A DNA stretch of 64,000 nucleotides from Axinella damicornis (lineage: Eukaryota > Porifera > Demospongiae > Axinellida > Axinellidae): contig OZ007509.1 of assembly GCA_963931865.1 (NCBI GenBank), forward strand, positions 19,746,227 to 19,810,226, given 5' to 3'. Position 1 is the stretch's first letter, and the number at the start of each line of letters is the position of its first letter. Both the position numbers and the translations under genes were made by a program. The notes under the pieces are model-generated. The model worked only from the letters and a program-made list of their open reading frames with translations. It made no database searches and had not been told where the DNA came from. Shown here one piece after another: positions 44,464 through 57,313 of this stretch.

Positions 44464-44890
44464 GCATCAGATCATGATGTAAGCTTATGATTACTGACCT
44501 TGAAGATTGAGGTTGATCCAGCTAGTTCATAGTCTCTGAAAGTTTATGCAAAAAAAGTGCATAAGGATATAATAGCCACAGGCTAATTATTATATCGAAC
44601 ATAAAGATACCGTGATACAATAGCTATGATCTAATGACAGACACAGTACTGGCATGTGTAATGTAATCTGGTAAATTATTGCAAGCCAATTAGGTATAAC
44701 AAATGAGTATGAGAAAAGGGTGGATAGTGAACTTAAGGGAAAATAAATTAATTCATGGACTACTTAAACATGACAACACAACATTGATCAAATGCCAATT
44801 CATTCACAACAAATCCTCCTCATGTCAGACCACTCTGATGACTGATGATCTGTGCACAGTGATGACACAAGAGTTGATTATGTGGGAACA

Positions 44891-47800
44891 TTACAGGGTA
44901 AAGGAGTACAACATTTTCAAAAAGCGAGCATTGCAAGAATCAATAGTGACGTGAAAGGGGCTCCCGGGAATGTGTACTCCTGACCACAGGAGGCTGATGG
45001 TGTAGTCACCAGCATGGATGGGGGTATATCTTGCAAAGATGAGGCCATCCTCATTACGACGATCCAAGCTAATGTAAAACCCTTTCTTTGGTCCTTCGAC
45101 CCGAAAACAAAGGTACCCATAGCCGGCATCTGATACTCGAGCTGTGAATAATCGCTCTTGACCAATTACTCCATCTGCAAGGCCTTCACCATACGCTCTG
45201 ACATTCTCAGGGACAGGTGCTGCCATCACTTTTGTTTTGAAAGGACTTCCTGGGATATCGAGGCCATTAGAATGTACATGAACTCGGTACATTCCCAACT
45301 CGGGTGGCATAACGGTACAGGTATAGTTTCCATCACTGCTTTCTCTGATTTCCCCTTCAAAGGTATGATTATCCTTTGAGCAAGCAAAAATGTCAAGCTT
45401 CTCATAAACCGGAGGCATGTGATCAACCACTTTTACTCCAACCCTAATCACTTTGCCCAGTGAGATATTGTCTGGTGGTTTCACCACACTGTACCTAGTG
45501 GCATCCACACAGAGGACCTCGAAGGGGCTTCCTGGGATGTGATTGTTGTCCCACTGAACCGATACCTTGTACCTGCCTGGTGCTGGAGGAGTGTAGTTCA
45601 CGTCATAGCGGGTCTCGCTTGCTGCAGAAATCAATACTTTGAATTCATCATCCCCTTCATGTCCTTCCACGTCCACCTTGAGCTCTCCGGGCCCTGCATC
45701 GTCCGTACACACAATAAACTTGTTTTCCCTTCCAACTTGTGCTGCTGTTAAGCCCTTCCCTTTGATATAGCACAGAGAGGCATTTGTTGCAATGAGTCTA
45801 AATGGAGAGCCATCAACGTGATTGTCATCGTACAGGATGCTGAGAAGGTACTCCCCACATTTATGAGGATTGAACGCGATGTTGTATTCCTCATGGGACA
45901 GCTGTACTGCAGTAACGGGTAGTACTTCTGTGGTTGCTGGATTCTCAACTGATGCAGTCAACTCTCCACACCTGAATGCACATTTTGGACCGTTGACTCG
46001 AACCACCATTTCTCCACCCTCCAATTTAGCAGCCCCAACTATGAAATCACTGGGTTCTGGTTGTTGTGCCACTTCCAAATCGAATGGGCTTCCAGGAATA
46101 TGTTCTCCAGTCCACAGCATGTGCAACTCATACACACCCACTCTGGGAGGAGGGTCTATTGTACAGACACAGGAGCCACTACCACCCCTCTCAACCATCC
46201 CTAGAAACTCTTCACCATCACTGGAGCGGAGGAACACAGTGAACTTCTCTTCCTGATCAATTTCATTTTCTTCGGCTACCAATCCCAGTTTCAATGGTTT
46301 GCCAATGTAGGCCCCTGCAGATGGATTTGTGATGTGAATTTCAGATGCTAGGATTCGTTTGCGACACTTGACCTGGAATGGACTGCCAGGAATGTTGAAC
46401 TTTGCCCACTTCACAGAGACACTGTACATGCCACTTTTTGAGGGCTGGTAGCCTACCTCGAATATGGCCTCTGCAGGCATTGATATGTCTGGTTCAACAA
46501 TCTCACTCTTTCCCTCCACAACTACTTCGAGTTGCCCTGGGCCTGCATCTTGAGCATTGACTATGAATCGATTCTGCTCGTTCAACCAGGCCTCAACGGT
46601 ACCATCACCCTCCAAACGACATTTGGAGGCATCACCAAGAAAAAGCTTGAATGGGGAGCCTAGGATGTTGACATCATCATACTTGATGGTGAGGGTGTAG
46701 TCTGTTCCTTCTGACGGAGTGAATTCAACATGGTAGTGATGCTTCAAGGGCCGAGTTATGGAGACTGGAAGGGTCTGCTTCGTTGTGTTGCTTTTGACAA
46801 CTGCTGTCAGTTTTCCTTTACCAGCACCCTTGTTTGAAACACAGAAAATGATGTTTTCTGCACCTGCAGACATCTTCTGACACTCGGGTGGGCTGTCTTC
46901 CAGAACACACTTTGAAGCATCTGACCGGGAACTGAACTGAACGTTGAAAGGACTGCCAAGGATGTGCTTGCCATTGAACTTCACTGATAGTTCGTATTCG
47001 CCAGCTTTCTTAGGTGCAATCTCTACCCAGTGGGAGTTTTCTCCTGGAGCTGGTGAGAGGTTGATCTCTGCACCAGATGGGGGTTTGCAGGTGATCTCTG
47101 GAGCCTCCTTCCCCAGATCTTCACAGTGGAGCTTGAAAGAATGGGGCAACCCAACTCGGAACTTCTCATTCTGAAGGTTGAGACCAGTGACTGCTCCTCG
47201 TATGTTTCCCCATTTGAAGTTTGTTTTTCCTGTGGTAGCTCCTTTCCGGCTAGCGCTGGGGAAAGTGTTTAGCTCTCCATGAGAAGCATTGCCATTATCA
47301 CCTTTTGTCGGTGTCACACTTTTGGATAAAACGGGTACAGACAGCGGGTCAATGGTGCTGGCAATGGCAGTCATTATGATAGAATGCTTCATATCGGCAG
47401 AACCACCATCATCAAGGTCAACCAGCAAGGGATCCACGTGAAAGTCAATATGACCATCTTCCATGCTTATGGGTTTGATTGCTTTACTGCATTGTACATG
47501 TAGTGGGCTGCCTGGAAGTTCTTTGTCCTGGTGCAACACATGGACGTGGTACAGACCCTCATCATTGGCTTTGAAGGTCAGATGGAAGTGAGACTTCTCC
47601 AGCTTATCGATTTTCATTTCGTGCTTGGTGTTTGTCTCATGGTGAATTGCATACACTTTCAAGTGCCTCTTTCTGCAGTGGGCTGTCATGTTTGTCACGA
47701 TGGGGATTCCTAATGGCACTAGCTTTGCATCAATAACCTCAAAGCTCAGTGGAGAGCTGGGGATGGCTTTGTTAGCCCACAGAAGGTCAAAGGTGTGAGT

Positions 47801-50800
47801 GCCAGAAGTAGTCGGGGTGTACCTTACCTTGAAAACATGAGGTCTTTCTGGGATGGGCTCAATGTGAGGAATCGTGCCTACTCCTTCCTGCGAGATTGCT
47901 GTGACAGTGAGGCTTCCCTTACCTGCCTGTGCCGTGTCAACTTCAAACGAAACCTCTTTGTTCAGTGCATAGACGGCTGAGTCGGGTACACCAACTATCT
48001 TACTCTCAAGGCTGGTTGGGGTAAGTGGGCTGACAATTTTGCACTTTGAAGCATCAGGCTTGTCCTTTTCAATGAGGTTGACTGCAAATGGAGACCCTGT
48101 AGACATCTTCTGACACTCGGGTGGGCTGTCTTTCAGAACACACTTTGAAGCATCTGACCGGGAACTGAACTGAACGTTGAAAGGACTGCCAAGGATGTGC
48201 TTGCCATTGAACTTAACTGATAGTTCGTATTTGCCAGCTTTCTTTGGTACAATCTCTACCCAGTGGGAGTTTTCTCCTGGAGCTGGTGAGAGGTTGATCT
48301 CTGCACCAGACAGAGGTTTACAGGTGATCTCTGGAGCCTCCTTCCCCAGCTCTTCACAGTGGAGCTTGAATGAGTGGGGCAACCCAACTTGAAACTTTTC
48401 ATTCTCAAGGTTGAGACCAGTGACTGCTCCTCGTAGCTTTCTCCTTTTGAAGTTCATCTTCCCTGTGGGAGCTAGATCTGTTGGAGGCGCTTTGTCACCA
48501 ACGTTTGGTTCTCCAGGAGAATAACTGCCATCTTGAACTTCAGTCGGTGTCACACTTTCAGGAGAAGGAACAATAATCTCAAAGATCAGTGGAGAGCTTG
48601 GGATGGTTTCGTTTGCCCACAGAATATCAAAGGTGTGAGTGCCAGGGGTAGTCGGGGTGTACCTTACCTTGAAAACGCGAGGTCTTTCTGGGATGGGCTC
48701 AATGTGAGGAGTCATGCTTTCTCCTTCCTGTGAGATTGCTGTGACAGTGAGGCTTCCCTTACCTGCCTGTGCCGTGTCAACTTCAAATGAAATCGCTTTG
48801 TTCAGTGCATATACAGCTGAATTAGGTAGACCAACTATGCACTTTGAAGCATCAGGTGTGTCCTCCAGGGGGGTTACAAAAGGAGAACCTCGCACTGGTG
48901 TCTCAGCAATGTCCACCTCAAGCGTGTACACATCACCTTTGTCTAGCCAGGCCATCTCGCCACTTCCTGCTTTGCTTGGGATGTGAAGATCCATGACTTT
49001 TGGATGGAGTTTGGCATGATAGAATTGAATGAGGTACGTTGTTCTAGACAGTGGGTTGAGCTCTGGGTTGGCAAACTCCTCAGCTTTGAGTGTTGACTCT
49101 ATTCCAAGGAGCTCTTCAGCTGCAGCCATGCTAGTTCTGCAATTCTCTACTTCGTCTTCCTTGCTCGTATGCTTGTACTGGTCATAGGCGGGGAAGGCAC
49201 TGGCTGATACCACATTAACCAGCATCCCGAGAGCTTCACCACTGACCCAATCTGTGGTGAAGTTTGTGACATTCTTGCTCGGGATTTGCTTCTGGATCCA
49301 TGAGAGTAGGGCCTCCTGTCCCGGGGAGGCGGGGCCACAGAAGTATGAGAGGTAGATCATCACTGATCGCTCATCTGGGCTTTCTGCCGCAAGATCATCT
49401 GGCTGCATGAGTTTGGGAATACCCAGCTGATTTTCAGCTAGAGCCATTGCATTGCTGATATTCTCAATGGCATTGCTTGGATCGAGAGTGGCATGGTTTG
49501 GAATGAGACCAGGCTTGCAGTAGTCGACAAGGGCAGAGAGATTGGTACCATTGTTCCAATCAGTTGTGAAATTGGAGATGTCCTTGTCTGGGAGAGTGGC
49601 ATTGATCCAGTCAAGCACAAGTGTTTTGGTTGTCTCACCTACCTGGTACTGCAGGATGAGGTGCCAAAGTAGGCTGAGAATCTGCTTCAAGTTTTGCTCC
49701 AGAATATCACTTGTGCCTGTGGTATAATTGATGGAGAGATCTTGTTGAATTGATGGCAACAGCACTCTGTTAAAATCTCTATGTATTTATAACCATCCAT
49801 GGCCAGCCCTTATCCCAATAAACACACGACCACCAGCAGGTGGCATATCCAACCCAGTACTCCTGATTCATACATCCTCGACTCATGCAATTTAAGACCA
49901 ACCAGTTATGCACCCTTAACAGGGAATTGAGTAGTCATGAATCACAAAGTGTGTTTTAAAGTATAGGTCTATCCATTAACGAATCTCCGAACCAAGTCAA
50001 TGGCCAATTGGGTAATTATATAACATCCACGTCTACACAAGTTGCACCAAACTTCTTCCTCTGTTTGCTATAGCTCACTGTAAAAGGAGAGTAGCTTGGA
50101 CCAGACTCTGGTCACCTAAGTGCCTCCTCCATGCACTGTAATCATGAGCACACAAGTACTTCTACTTTGATGATATCATAATTATATCGGAAAACCCATT
50201 AGGCTAGGTCAAGCTTAGTTCCAGGTAACTGGGGGGGGAGTAGGAGTGCTTCAATGCCAAAAAATGTGCATTCAAGCAGATCATTTACACTGTAGGTTCT
50301 CCTATTTCAGACATACACGTGGGTATACACAATAGTAAGCTAAATCACACGCTCTCAAGTAAGAAACGTTAGAAGTGAAGCTACACAACAACCATGTGTG
50401 TAGTTGTTGCACATTACAACTAGCTACTCACACTGAGATGCAACTATGACCTGTTTAAACTACCGTCTATCTGCACAGTAATCTCTACCCTCAATTTTGA
50501 CGCCCTTTGCTAAATGAAAATTTACGCCCTCTCCGCCAACACTCTGACCCATCAAACCGCAGGTATGGGTTTCTATTGGAACCAAGTCTGCAGGACAACA
50601 CTAGCACTAATAAAGCAAGAATTTTGACTATCCTGGATTTAATTTTTTACACACGCCCACTAAAACTGACTAGATCTAAGCCCAGTTTCTGAAAGGTCAA
50701 CATATACATATACCCTCTGCAGAATTACAGTGAGGGTTGGTTCCCTGGTCCAAGTGGAATCCAATGCAGTGTGCTTATTATACATGTCAACACATCAAAT

Positions 50801-53265
50801 ATTAATATTACACACAAATCCCAGTCGGCATCCCCCAAAGTAGGGTCCTTGCAAATGTGTTTTAGAAGGCTTTGAATTTAAAAAGTTATAGGCAAATTAA
50901 CAGGGTGTATGAAGTTTAATCCATTTTTACACAATTTTGGCAATTTCCCACATTTGATGTGCCTAATTTTTACCCCGCGCGCGCATGCGCGAAGCGGGGT
51001 TAAGCAATCGGTTTTGTCCGTCTGTCAGTCGTCTGTCAGTCGTCTGTCTGTCACCCGGAAAAAATTGAAATCTCGCCACATAGACCCTCAAAAAACATCC
51101 AAATGGAGTCAAACAATAGCAAATAGCAAAATACTGCTCTATGTGTACCTGACTGAAGTCAAGGCGCTCCGTTTCGCTGTATTTCGGCTATTTCCTACTT
51201 TTCATAACTATTCATAACATTGGCTCCACCTCTTCGTGACCTCAGAGTCCCATCAAGAACAAGACACGCAGTGCATTTGGAAACTTCATGCTTCGAGATG
51301 ACCGCTAGGAAAGTGTTTTCTCACGATCTATGTACTTCACGGGCGTCGTGGCTATTGTTTTTCCAGCTATTTCCTATTATTCGTAACATTTGGCCCCACC
51401 TCTCCAGCTTCACAATATTATATATACGGTAAGCGGTCACTCCCACACCTTGGATATGGTCATACACGAAAACAGTATGCGCATCGGCAGAGATGTCACA
51501 TCAATTGTAGCTGCACTGCATGCATCCTGGCCTGTAAGCTTATAGACGTTCAGCGCGGGGTATGTGTTCTATGAACAACTCTAGTTACTCGATGTGTTCA
51601 CACATTGCACCCATGGTAGGGCTTAGCTCAGCTCCACAGTCACAACACAAACAATTGTGTCAGCTAGGAATTTGTTTTGGCAGCACTGACTAGGCCTATG
51701 TAGGTTTCTTCCCAGAATACAGCACGTTTTCACTTATAAGTGCTCATTCCCTATTAGGTAGCTAATCTTGCCCCAAGCTACTCATGCATATTCAAGGCAA
51801 GAAACCTATATAGGTTTCTTCCCAGATTACTGATTTCACATGTATTCCAGTAGCTTCAAATTGTTGTAGCCTCTTTGCCAGTTTCAGTTTGCGCTGACAA
51901 TAATACACGTAAATGGAAGTGGAAGAGCGATGAAAAAAAGTGAAAACTTTCCATCATAGTGATGTCAGGTGGACGTAAGGTACAGATGTGGGGAGGGGTG
52001 TGTATAGTTGGTTCTGCAGGTCCTGGTCAGATCATCATCGGATTGGCTAGGTTCGAGTGCTCCACAATTCAGATTCAAGACACTCTAGACAACTGCACTA
52101 GGCCAGTGTTTAAACTTACTTGCATGCAAGTGCAACTGCTCCCCCGCCAGAGAGCTGCTCCCCTGCCAGAGAGCTGCTCCCCGCCAGAGAGCTGCTCCCC
52201 CACCAGAGAGCTGCTCCCCCGCCAGAGAGCTGCTCCCCCACCAGAGAGCTGCTCCCCTGCCAGAGAGCTGCTCCCCCACCAGAGAGCTGCTAGCTCCCTC
52301 ACCAGAGAGCTGCTCCCCCGCCAGAGAGCTGCTCCCCCACCAGAGAGCTGCTCCCCCACCAGAGAGCTGCTCCCCCACCAGAGAGCTGCTCCCCCACCAG
52401 AGAGCTGCTCCCCCGCCAGAGAGCTGCTCCCCCGCCAGAGAGCTGCTCCCCCGCCAGAGAGCTGCTCCCCCGCCAGAGAGCTGCTCCCCCGCCAGAGAGC
52501 TGCTCCCCCACCAGAGAGCTGCTCCCCCACCAGAGAGCTGCTCCCCCACCAGAGAGCTGCTCAATGGTGGACTTAGTGCAGACACAATGAAGGAGCAGTA
52601 TAGCTATCCTTGTGCATGTGCGCATGGTTGTGAAGGATAGCTTCTCAACTCGATAGAGTTAGCTACTGGTTGGCTGTTGTGATTTAGCTATACAGTAGCT
52701 AACTATTGGTAGGCTCACCTATACTGACTATTGACAGTTGCTCTTCATCTGTCATGAAAGGGGCAAAAGCATTCTGGCTTTGTTGGGTAGATGGGGTTGG
52801 ATTGAAGTGGTGCCTGCAATTGAAAAAAGGATCATCTTTAAATAAATACAATGTCATGCAGTTCATGCAAACCTCTTGGAGGGATATTCACATACTAAAC
52901 CATTCCCATCTTTTCAGTTTGCAAGGTGGTATAACAAAGTGGGTAATGATTAGGGCTGGGGCAATGGCTTGGATTCCGAATTCCCAAACATGCCATCAAT
53001 AGCCAAATAGAATGTGTGTTGCTAGCTCTCACTGAATCTCCTTGTGGGACAGGACCTCCAGCAGTTTGATGAGAAGTACCCCATCTCTGAGGTCAGTCTC
53101 AAGGTCAGTGACTTGGCATCCACTACCCGCTAGCTTGTGGTTCATCCAGTTTGTAAAAGTCCTCCTCTGCACTGCTACCCATTCTTCACCTCCTGCTTCA
53201 ACCTCTGCTTTCACATCCATGGTTTCTTCAATCCCACTATCGTCACTCTTCCCTTCTTCAGACAT
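44891..53265 (-). CDS. Triple-CH filamin-like protein (Jitterbug type), copy 3
   Basis: Exons 53265-53033, 52813-52719 and 49716-44891 sum to 5154 nt (1717 residues), in phase. Exon 2 is nine bases shorter than in copy 2 and lacks three residues (Val-Ser-Thr) of a CH1 helix, so the frame is kept. Domain order is CH1, CH2, CH3, then a rod with the same lost first repeat and the same internal tandem duplication as copy 2. The last four repeats and the tail (DSCNARFLKMLYSFTL) match copy 4 rather than copy 2, for example DNNHIPGSPFEVLCVDATRY then SVVKPPD. Copy 3 therefore looks like a product of recombination between neighbours. Intron 2 (3.0 kb) contains a mobile element and a 19-bp minisatellite. 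Expected role is actin-binding scaffold, by family. Confidence 0.87.
50974..51584 (+). mobile_element. GCGC-headed mobile element, unit B insertion (611 bp)
   Basis: Same family and orientation as 37816-38501: starts CCCGCGCGCGCATGCGCGAA, ends TATGTGTTCTATGAACAAC then TCTAG. It is flanked by TTAC (50970-50973, 51585-51588). The matching place in unit A (near 35365) is uninterrupted, GCCTAATTTTTACTCGATGT. It lies in intron 2 of filamin-like copy 3. Confidence 0.8.
52135..52560. repeat. 19-bp minisatellite in copy 3 intron 2 (about 22 copies)
   Basis: Same unit as 35930-36350 (CTGCTCCCCCGCCAGAGAG) with a different order of variants and one disturbed unit (CTGCTAGCTCCCTCACCAG), so the two arrays have been turning over separately since duplication. 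Confidence 0.95.
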
Positions 53266-53317
53266 GGCTGACTCTTATGTATGGTAGCTAGTCTAGTTGA
53301 TGTGCTGAAAGCCAACC

Positions 53318-53340
53318 CTATTTATAAAGTGCATGCAAAT
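53318..53340 (-). promoter_or_regulatory. Copy 3 core promoter: TATA box and octamer
   Basis: TATAAATAG (53326-53318) and ATTTGCAT (53340-53333) on the - strand, about 55 and 70 bases before the ATG at 53265. Confidence 0.65.
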
Positions 53341-54809
53341 TTAATAATTAAGTTAGAGCCATATACAGCTACCCACAAATTCCAGGAAAATAATGAACCT
53401 GCTGTGCAAACAACCAATCAGATCAAGCCTTATAGCCTACGGTTCATAGCAACAGAAAATTTGAAGAATCTGAATTGAAACCCGTGCAGTAACATACATG
53501 CACTTAACTTTAATTTGCATGCATGAACTGTAAAATGAGAAGGGTTGCATGTCGCTTCGGTTGTACCTCAGTGCCTCCTCCACTGTGGTGATCCATCAAA
53601 GAATGAGCACACAAGTGCAGCCTACTTTGATCCTATTCGTACTTTATAGCTAACAGATAGGAATCCGAAAACCTAATAGGCCTATTGAGATAGCCTGGGT
53701 CAGGTTTCTTGAGTTCCAGGTAACTAGGAGAAGTATAGGAATACTATAGAAGTGCATGCATGCAGCTAGCAGTACACTTCCACACAGTGTGCATTCAAGC
53801 AGATCATTTACACTGCTTGACCACTATAGGTCCTCCAACAGACATGCAGATGAGTAAGCAACTTAGCTAAGTCACGTACCTATAATTATGAAACCAAGCT
53901 ACACGTAGTTGTGGGTACATTCCTTAATCATCACCGTGGAGGAGGCACTGAGATCAGTGAGATGACCACAGCCTGGGTAAAACAACCCTTCCCTTTTTAC
54001 ATGATGTGATTGACTTGCTATTTCTGGAAGCTACTTCTTCCGGAAATTATCTCAACTACTTTTGGCACTGTTTCTTGTAACTTGTACTGAGAGGTTTCCT
54101 TTATGGTAATGTTGGATCAAGCCAAACTTGATTAATTCCAGTGGCTTCTACTGAGAAGCTTTATTCCTGAGACTTGTACTGCAGATCGAGGCTTTATTCC
54201 TGGGACTTGTATAATACACTGAGAAGCTTCATTTATGATAATGTTGGATCAAGCAAAATTAATTCCTGTGACTTGTACTACTGAGGCTTCCTGTGACTTG
54301 TACTGCAGATCGAGGCTTCATTTCCATAATAATACTGCAGCTGTTGGATCATTTGCATAAGGAAGGTACCTACTGCTGAAGCCAGAGTAATGTTAAAGGC
54401 CACACATGATCACTGTCCATTGCTGACTTTGGTGTGTCACTAGGCAACTTCACTGATTCATTCTGAGCACATAGACAACAATCTCACCAACTGTGCATGA
54501 CATCTGCATCTGATGTGAGTGCCTACACTTCATACACTGACGGTCATGACAATAGCTAATTATCATTGTGTTGCCATGTGGATAACAATGAGAGTAGGAA
54601 TGCATTAGTATAACCAAAGGGTTGACAGTAAACTTAATGCGGTATTTTCTACGCACAAAATAATAAACCATGGACTACCTTATAGTCTAAATGCACACAA
54701 CAAATCCTCCTCATGTCACTGATCTCTGATGACTGATGATCTGTGCACAGTGATGACACAAGAGTTGATTATGTGGGAACATTACAGGACAAAGGAGTAC
54801 AACATTTTC
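53341..54809. other. 5' flank of copy 3 and spacer, unit B
   Basis: No gene. It is equivalent to 37148-39270 of unit A without the mobile element. It includes scattered ACTTGTACTGAGAAGC units (54080-54330). Confidence 0.5.
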
Positions 54810-55733
54810 AAAAAGCGAGCATTGCAAGAATCAATAGTGACGTGAAAGGGGCTCCCGGGAATGTGTACCCCTAGCCACAGGAGGCTGCATGATGTTCTGG
54901 TCAAAGGACCAAAGAAAGGGTTTCACATCCGAGCATGGATCATCGTGATCGGGATGGCCTCAGGGATATTGAGGCCATTACAATGTACATGAATTTGGTA
55001 TTTCCCAACTCAGATGACAGCATGGTACAGATATAGTTTCCCTTTAATAGTTATTGTTACCCTTCAAGTGAGCAAAAATATCATAAGCTGGAGACTTGCG
55101 ATCAACTCCAAACTCCAATGTTTTTCCAAGTGAGATCTTTTCTTTTTTTCTTGGTGCATTTACCACACTGTATGTGTATACCTTGCAATACTTCTACAAT
55201 TTCCCATGTCCACCAGAAGTTCCCCAGTTCCTGCATTTTCAGTACACACAAAAAAATTGTTCTCCCTTCCAACTTGTGCTTCCCTCTGGTATAGCACATG
55301 TTGCAATGAACTGATTGTCATTGTACAGCTGCAGGATGCTGAGAAGCTAGGTATTCTCCACATTTATGAGGATTGAACTCAATGTTGCATTCCTCATGGG
55401 ACAGCTGTACTGGTAGTTCTTCCATGGTTGCTGAATTGTCTACTGCATTTGATTCTCCACACCTGAATGCACATTTTCAACCATAGACCCAAACTGGAAT
55501 GGCTCCATCCTCCATTCATGCATTTCATCAGCCCCAACAGTGAAATTGTGGCTCCAACAATCAATCAATGGGGTGTCACACAGCAATGATGATAATACAA
55601 ATCTGTTTTGTACAATCACTGATTATGCTTATGCACAGGAATACACAGGCCACAAACATCATACGTGGAACGTACTAAGTGTACACAATGATGGATACAG
55701 ACAGAAGACTGGGGAATGTGTGATCACAACTGT
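54810..55733 (-). pseudogene. Decayed 3' half of the shortened filamin-like copy, unit B
   Basis: Carries the same broken remnants of the last filamin repeats as 39300-40228, with the same deletions, so the decay happened before the unit was duplicated. Confidence 0.75.
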
Positions 55734-57215
55734 TCACATACCGCATGCTACATACTGCCAATATACAACAAAATCACTGGGTTCTGGTTGTTGTGCTACT
55801 TCCAAATCAAACGGGCTTCCAGGAATATGTTCTCCAGTCCACAGTACGTGCAACTCATACACACCCACTCTGGGAGGAGGGTCTATTGTACAGAGACAGG
55901 AGCCACTATCACCCCTCTCAACCATCCCTGGAAACTCCTCACCCTCACTGGAGCGGACGAACACAGTGAACTTCTCTTCCTGATCAATTTCATTTTCCTC
56001 TGATATCAACCCCAGTTTCAATGGCTTGCCAACGTAGGCACCTGCAGATGGATTTGTAATGAGAATTTCAGATGGTAGGATTTGTTTGCAACACTTGACC
56101 TGGAATGGACTGCCGGGAATATTGAGGTTTCCCCACTTCACAGAGACATTGTACATGCCACTTCTTGAGGGCTGATAGCCTACCTCAAATATGGCCTCTG
56201 CAGGTATTGATATGTCTGGTTCAACAATCTCACCCTCTCCTTCCACAATCACTTTGAGTTGCCCTGGGCCTGCATCTTGTGCATTGACTGTGAATCGATT
56301 CTGCTCGTTCAACCAGGCCTGAACGGTACCTTCACCTTCCATGCGACATTTGGTGGCGTCACCAAGAACGAGCTTGAATGGGGAGCCTAGGATGTTGACG
56401 TCATCATACTTGATGGTGAGGGTGTAGTCTGTTCCTTCTGAAGGAGTGAATTCAACATGGTAGTGATGCTTCAAGGGCCGAGTTATGGAGACTGGAAGGG
56501 TCTGCTTCGTTGTGTTGCTTTTGACAAATGCTGTCAGTTTTCCTTTACCAGCACCCTTGTTTGAAACACAGAAAATGATGTTTTCTGCACCTGCAGACAT
56601 CTTCTGACACTCGGGTGGGCTGTCTTCCAGAACACACTTTGAAGCATCTGACCGGGAACTGAACTGAACGTTGAAAGGACTGCCAAGGATGTGCTTGCCA
56701 TTGAACTTCACCGATAGTTCGTATTTGCCAGCTTTCTTAGGTGCAATCTCTACCCAGTGGGAGTTTTCTCCTGGAGCTGGTGAGAGGTTGATCTCTGCAC
56801 CAGATGGGGGTTTGCAGGTGATCTCTGGAGCCTCCTTCCCCAGATCTTCACAGTGGAGCTTGAAAGAATGGGGCAACCCAACTCGAAACTTTTCATTCTC
56901 AAGGTTGAGACCAGTGACTGCTCCTCGTATGTTTCCCCATTTGAAGTGTGTTTTTCCTGTGGTAGCTCCTTTCCGGCTAACGCTGGGGAAAGTATTTAGT
57001 TTTCCATGAGAAGCATTGCCTTTAGTCACTTTGCTGGGGATGCAAAGATCCATGACTTTTGGGTGGAGTTTTGCGCTACCCGCTAGCTTGCAGTTCATCC
57101 AGTTTGTAAGAGTTCTCTGCACCGCTACCCATTCTTCACCACCTGCTTCGATCTCTGTTTCCTCATACATGGTTTCATCAATCCCACTATCGTCACTCGT
57201 CCTTGCTTCAGGCAT
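55734..57215 (-). CDS. Shortened filamin-like derivative, unit B
   Basis: 493 residues, the same length and fusion point as 40229-41710: the first exon start is joined to AKLHPKVMDLCIPSK, followed by about four filamin repeats. It differs from the unit A version by a few residues, several of them clustered. Between about 56385 and 56600 it matches full copies 3 and 4 (AENIIFCVS, SEGTDYTLTIKYDDVNILGS) rather than its unit A partner (AENVIFCVS, SEGLDYTLTITYDDFNIPGS). It may be expressed from its own TATA/octamer promoter or may be a pseudogene. Confidence 0.6.
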   Translation of the reverse strand: MPEARTSDDSGIDETMYEETEIEAGGEEWVAVQRTLTNWMNCKLAGSAKLHPKVMDLCIPSKVTKGNASHGKLNTFPSVSRKGATTGKTHFKWGNIRGAVTGLNLENEKFRVGLPHSFKLHCEDLGKEAPEITCKPPSGAEINLSPAPGENSHWVEIAPKKAGKYELSVKFNGKHILGSPFNVQFSSRSDASKCVLEDSPPECQKMSAGAENIIFCVSNKGAGKGKLTAFVKSNTTKQTLPVSITRPLKHHYHVEFTPSEGTDYTLTIKYDDVNILGSPFKLVLGDATKCRMEGEGTVQAWLNEQNRFTVNAQDAGPGQLKVIVEGEGEIVEPDISIPAEAIFEVGYQPSRSGMYNVSVKWGNLNIPGSPFQVKCCKQILPSEILITNPSAGAYVGKPLKLGLISEENEIDQEEKFTVFVRSSEGEEFPGMVERGDSGSCLCTIDPPPRVGVYELHVLWTGEHIPGSPFDLEVAQQPEPSDFVVYWQYVACGM

Positions 57216-57290
57216 GACTAACACTTTATACATATGGCACTGAGAGCAGCTGATCTCCAGTAGTTGATGTGTTGAAAGCCAAGCTCTACC

Positions 57291-57313
57291 CTATTTATAA
57301 TACGCATGCAAAT
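57291..57313 (-). promoter_or_regulatory. TATA box and octamer of shortened copy B
   Basis: TATAAATAG (57299-57291) and ATTTGCAT (57313-57306) on the - strand, identical in arrangement to 41786-41808. Confidence 0.6.

Larger units (their letters stand above)
29267..44890. repeat. Tandem duplication unit A (about 15.6 kb)
   Basis: The stretch from the stop codon of copy 2 to the stop codon of copy 3 repeats at 44891-60431 with the same order: full filamin-like gene, promoter, shortened derivative, AC-TTGTACTGAGAAGC repeats, small hairpin. Much of 41.8-43.7 kb appears identical to 57.3-59.2 kb at a constant offset of 15505 bases. Exact ends of the unit cannot be fixed because the genes themselves are repeats. 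Confidence 0.85.
41809..44890. other. Intergenic part of unit A
   Basis: No gene recognised. Two related blocks (41880-42100 and 43230-43460) share GGGGTTAAG, ACGGAAAC, CCGGAGGC, GGTGGTGAGTTAGT/GGTGGTGGGTTAGT and TTACAGAGCTTTGCAGGG, so this region also holds an internal duplication. Short C runs occur at 42679. The 100-codon frame at 42326-42628 is conserved in unit B only because the DNA is identical. Confidence 0.5.
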
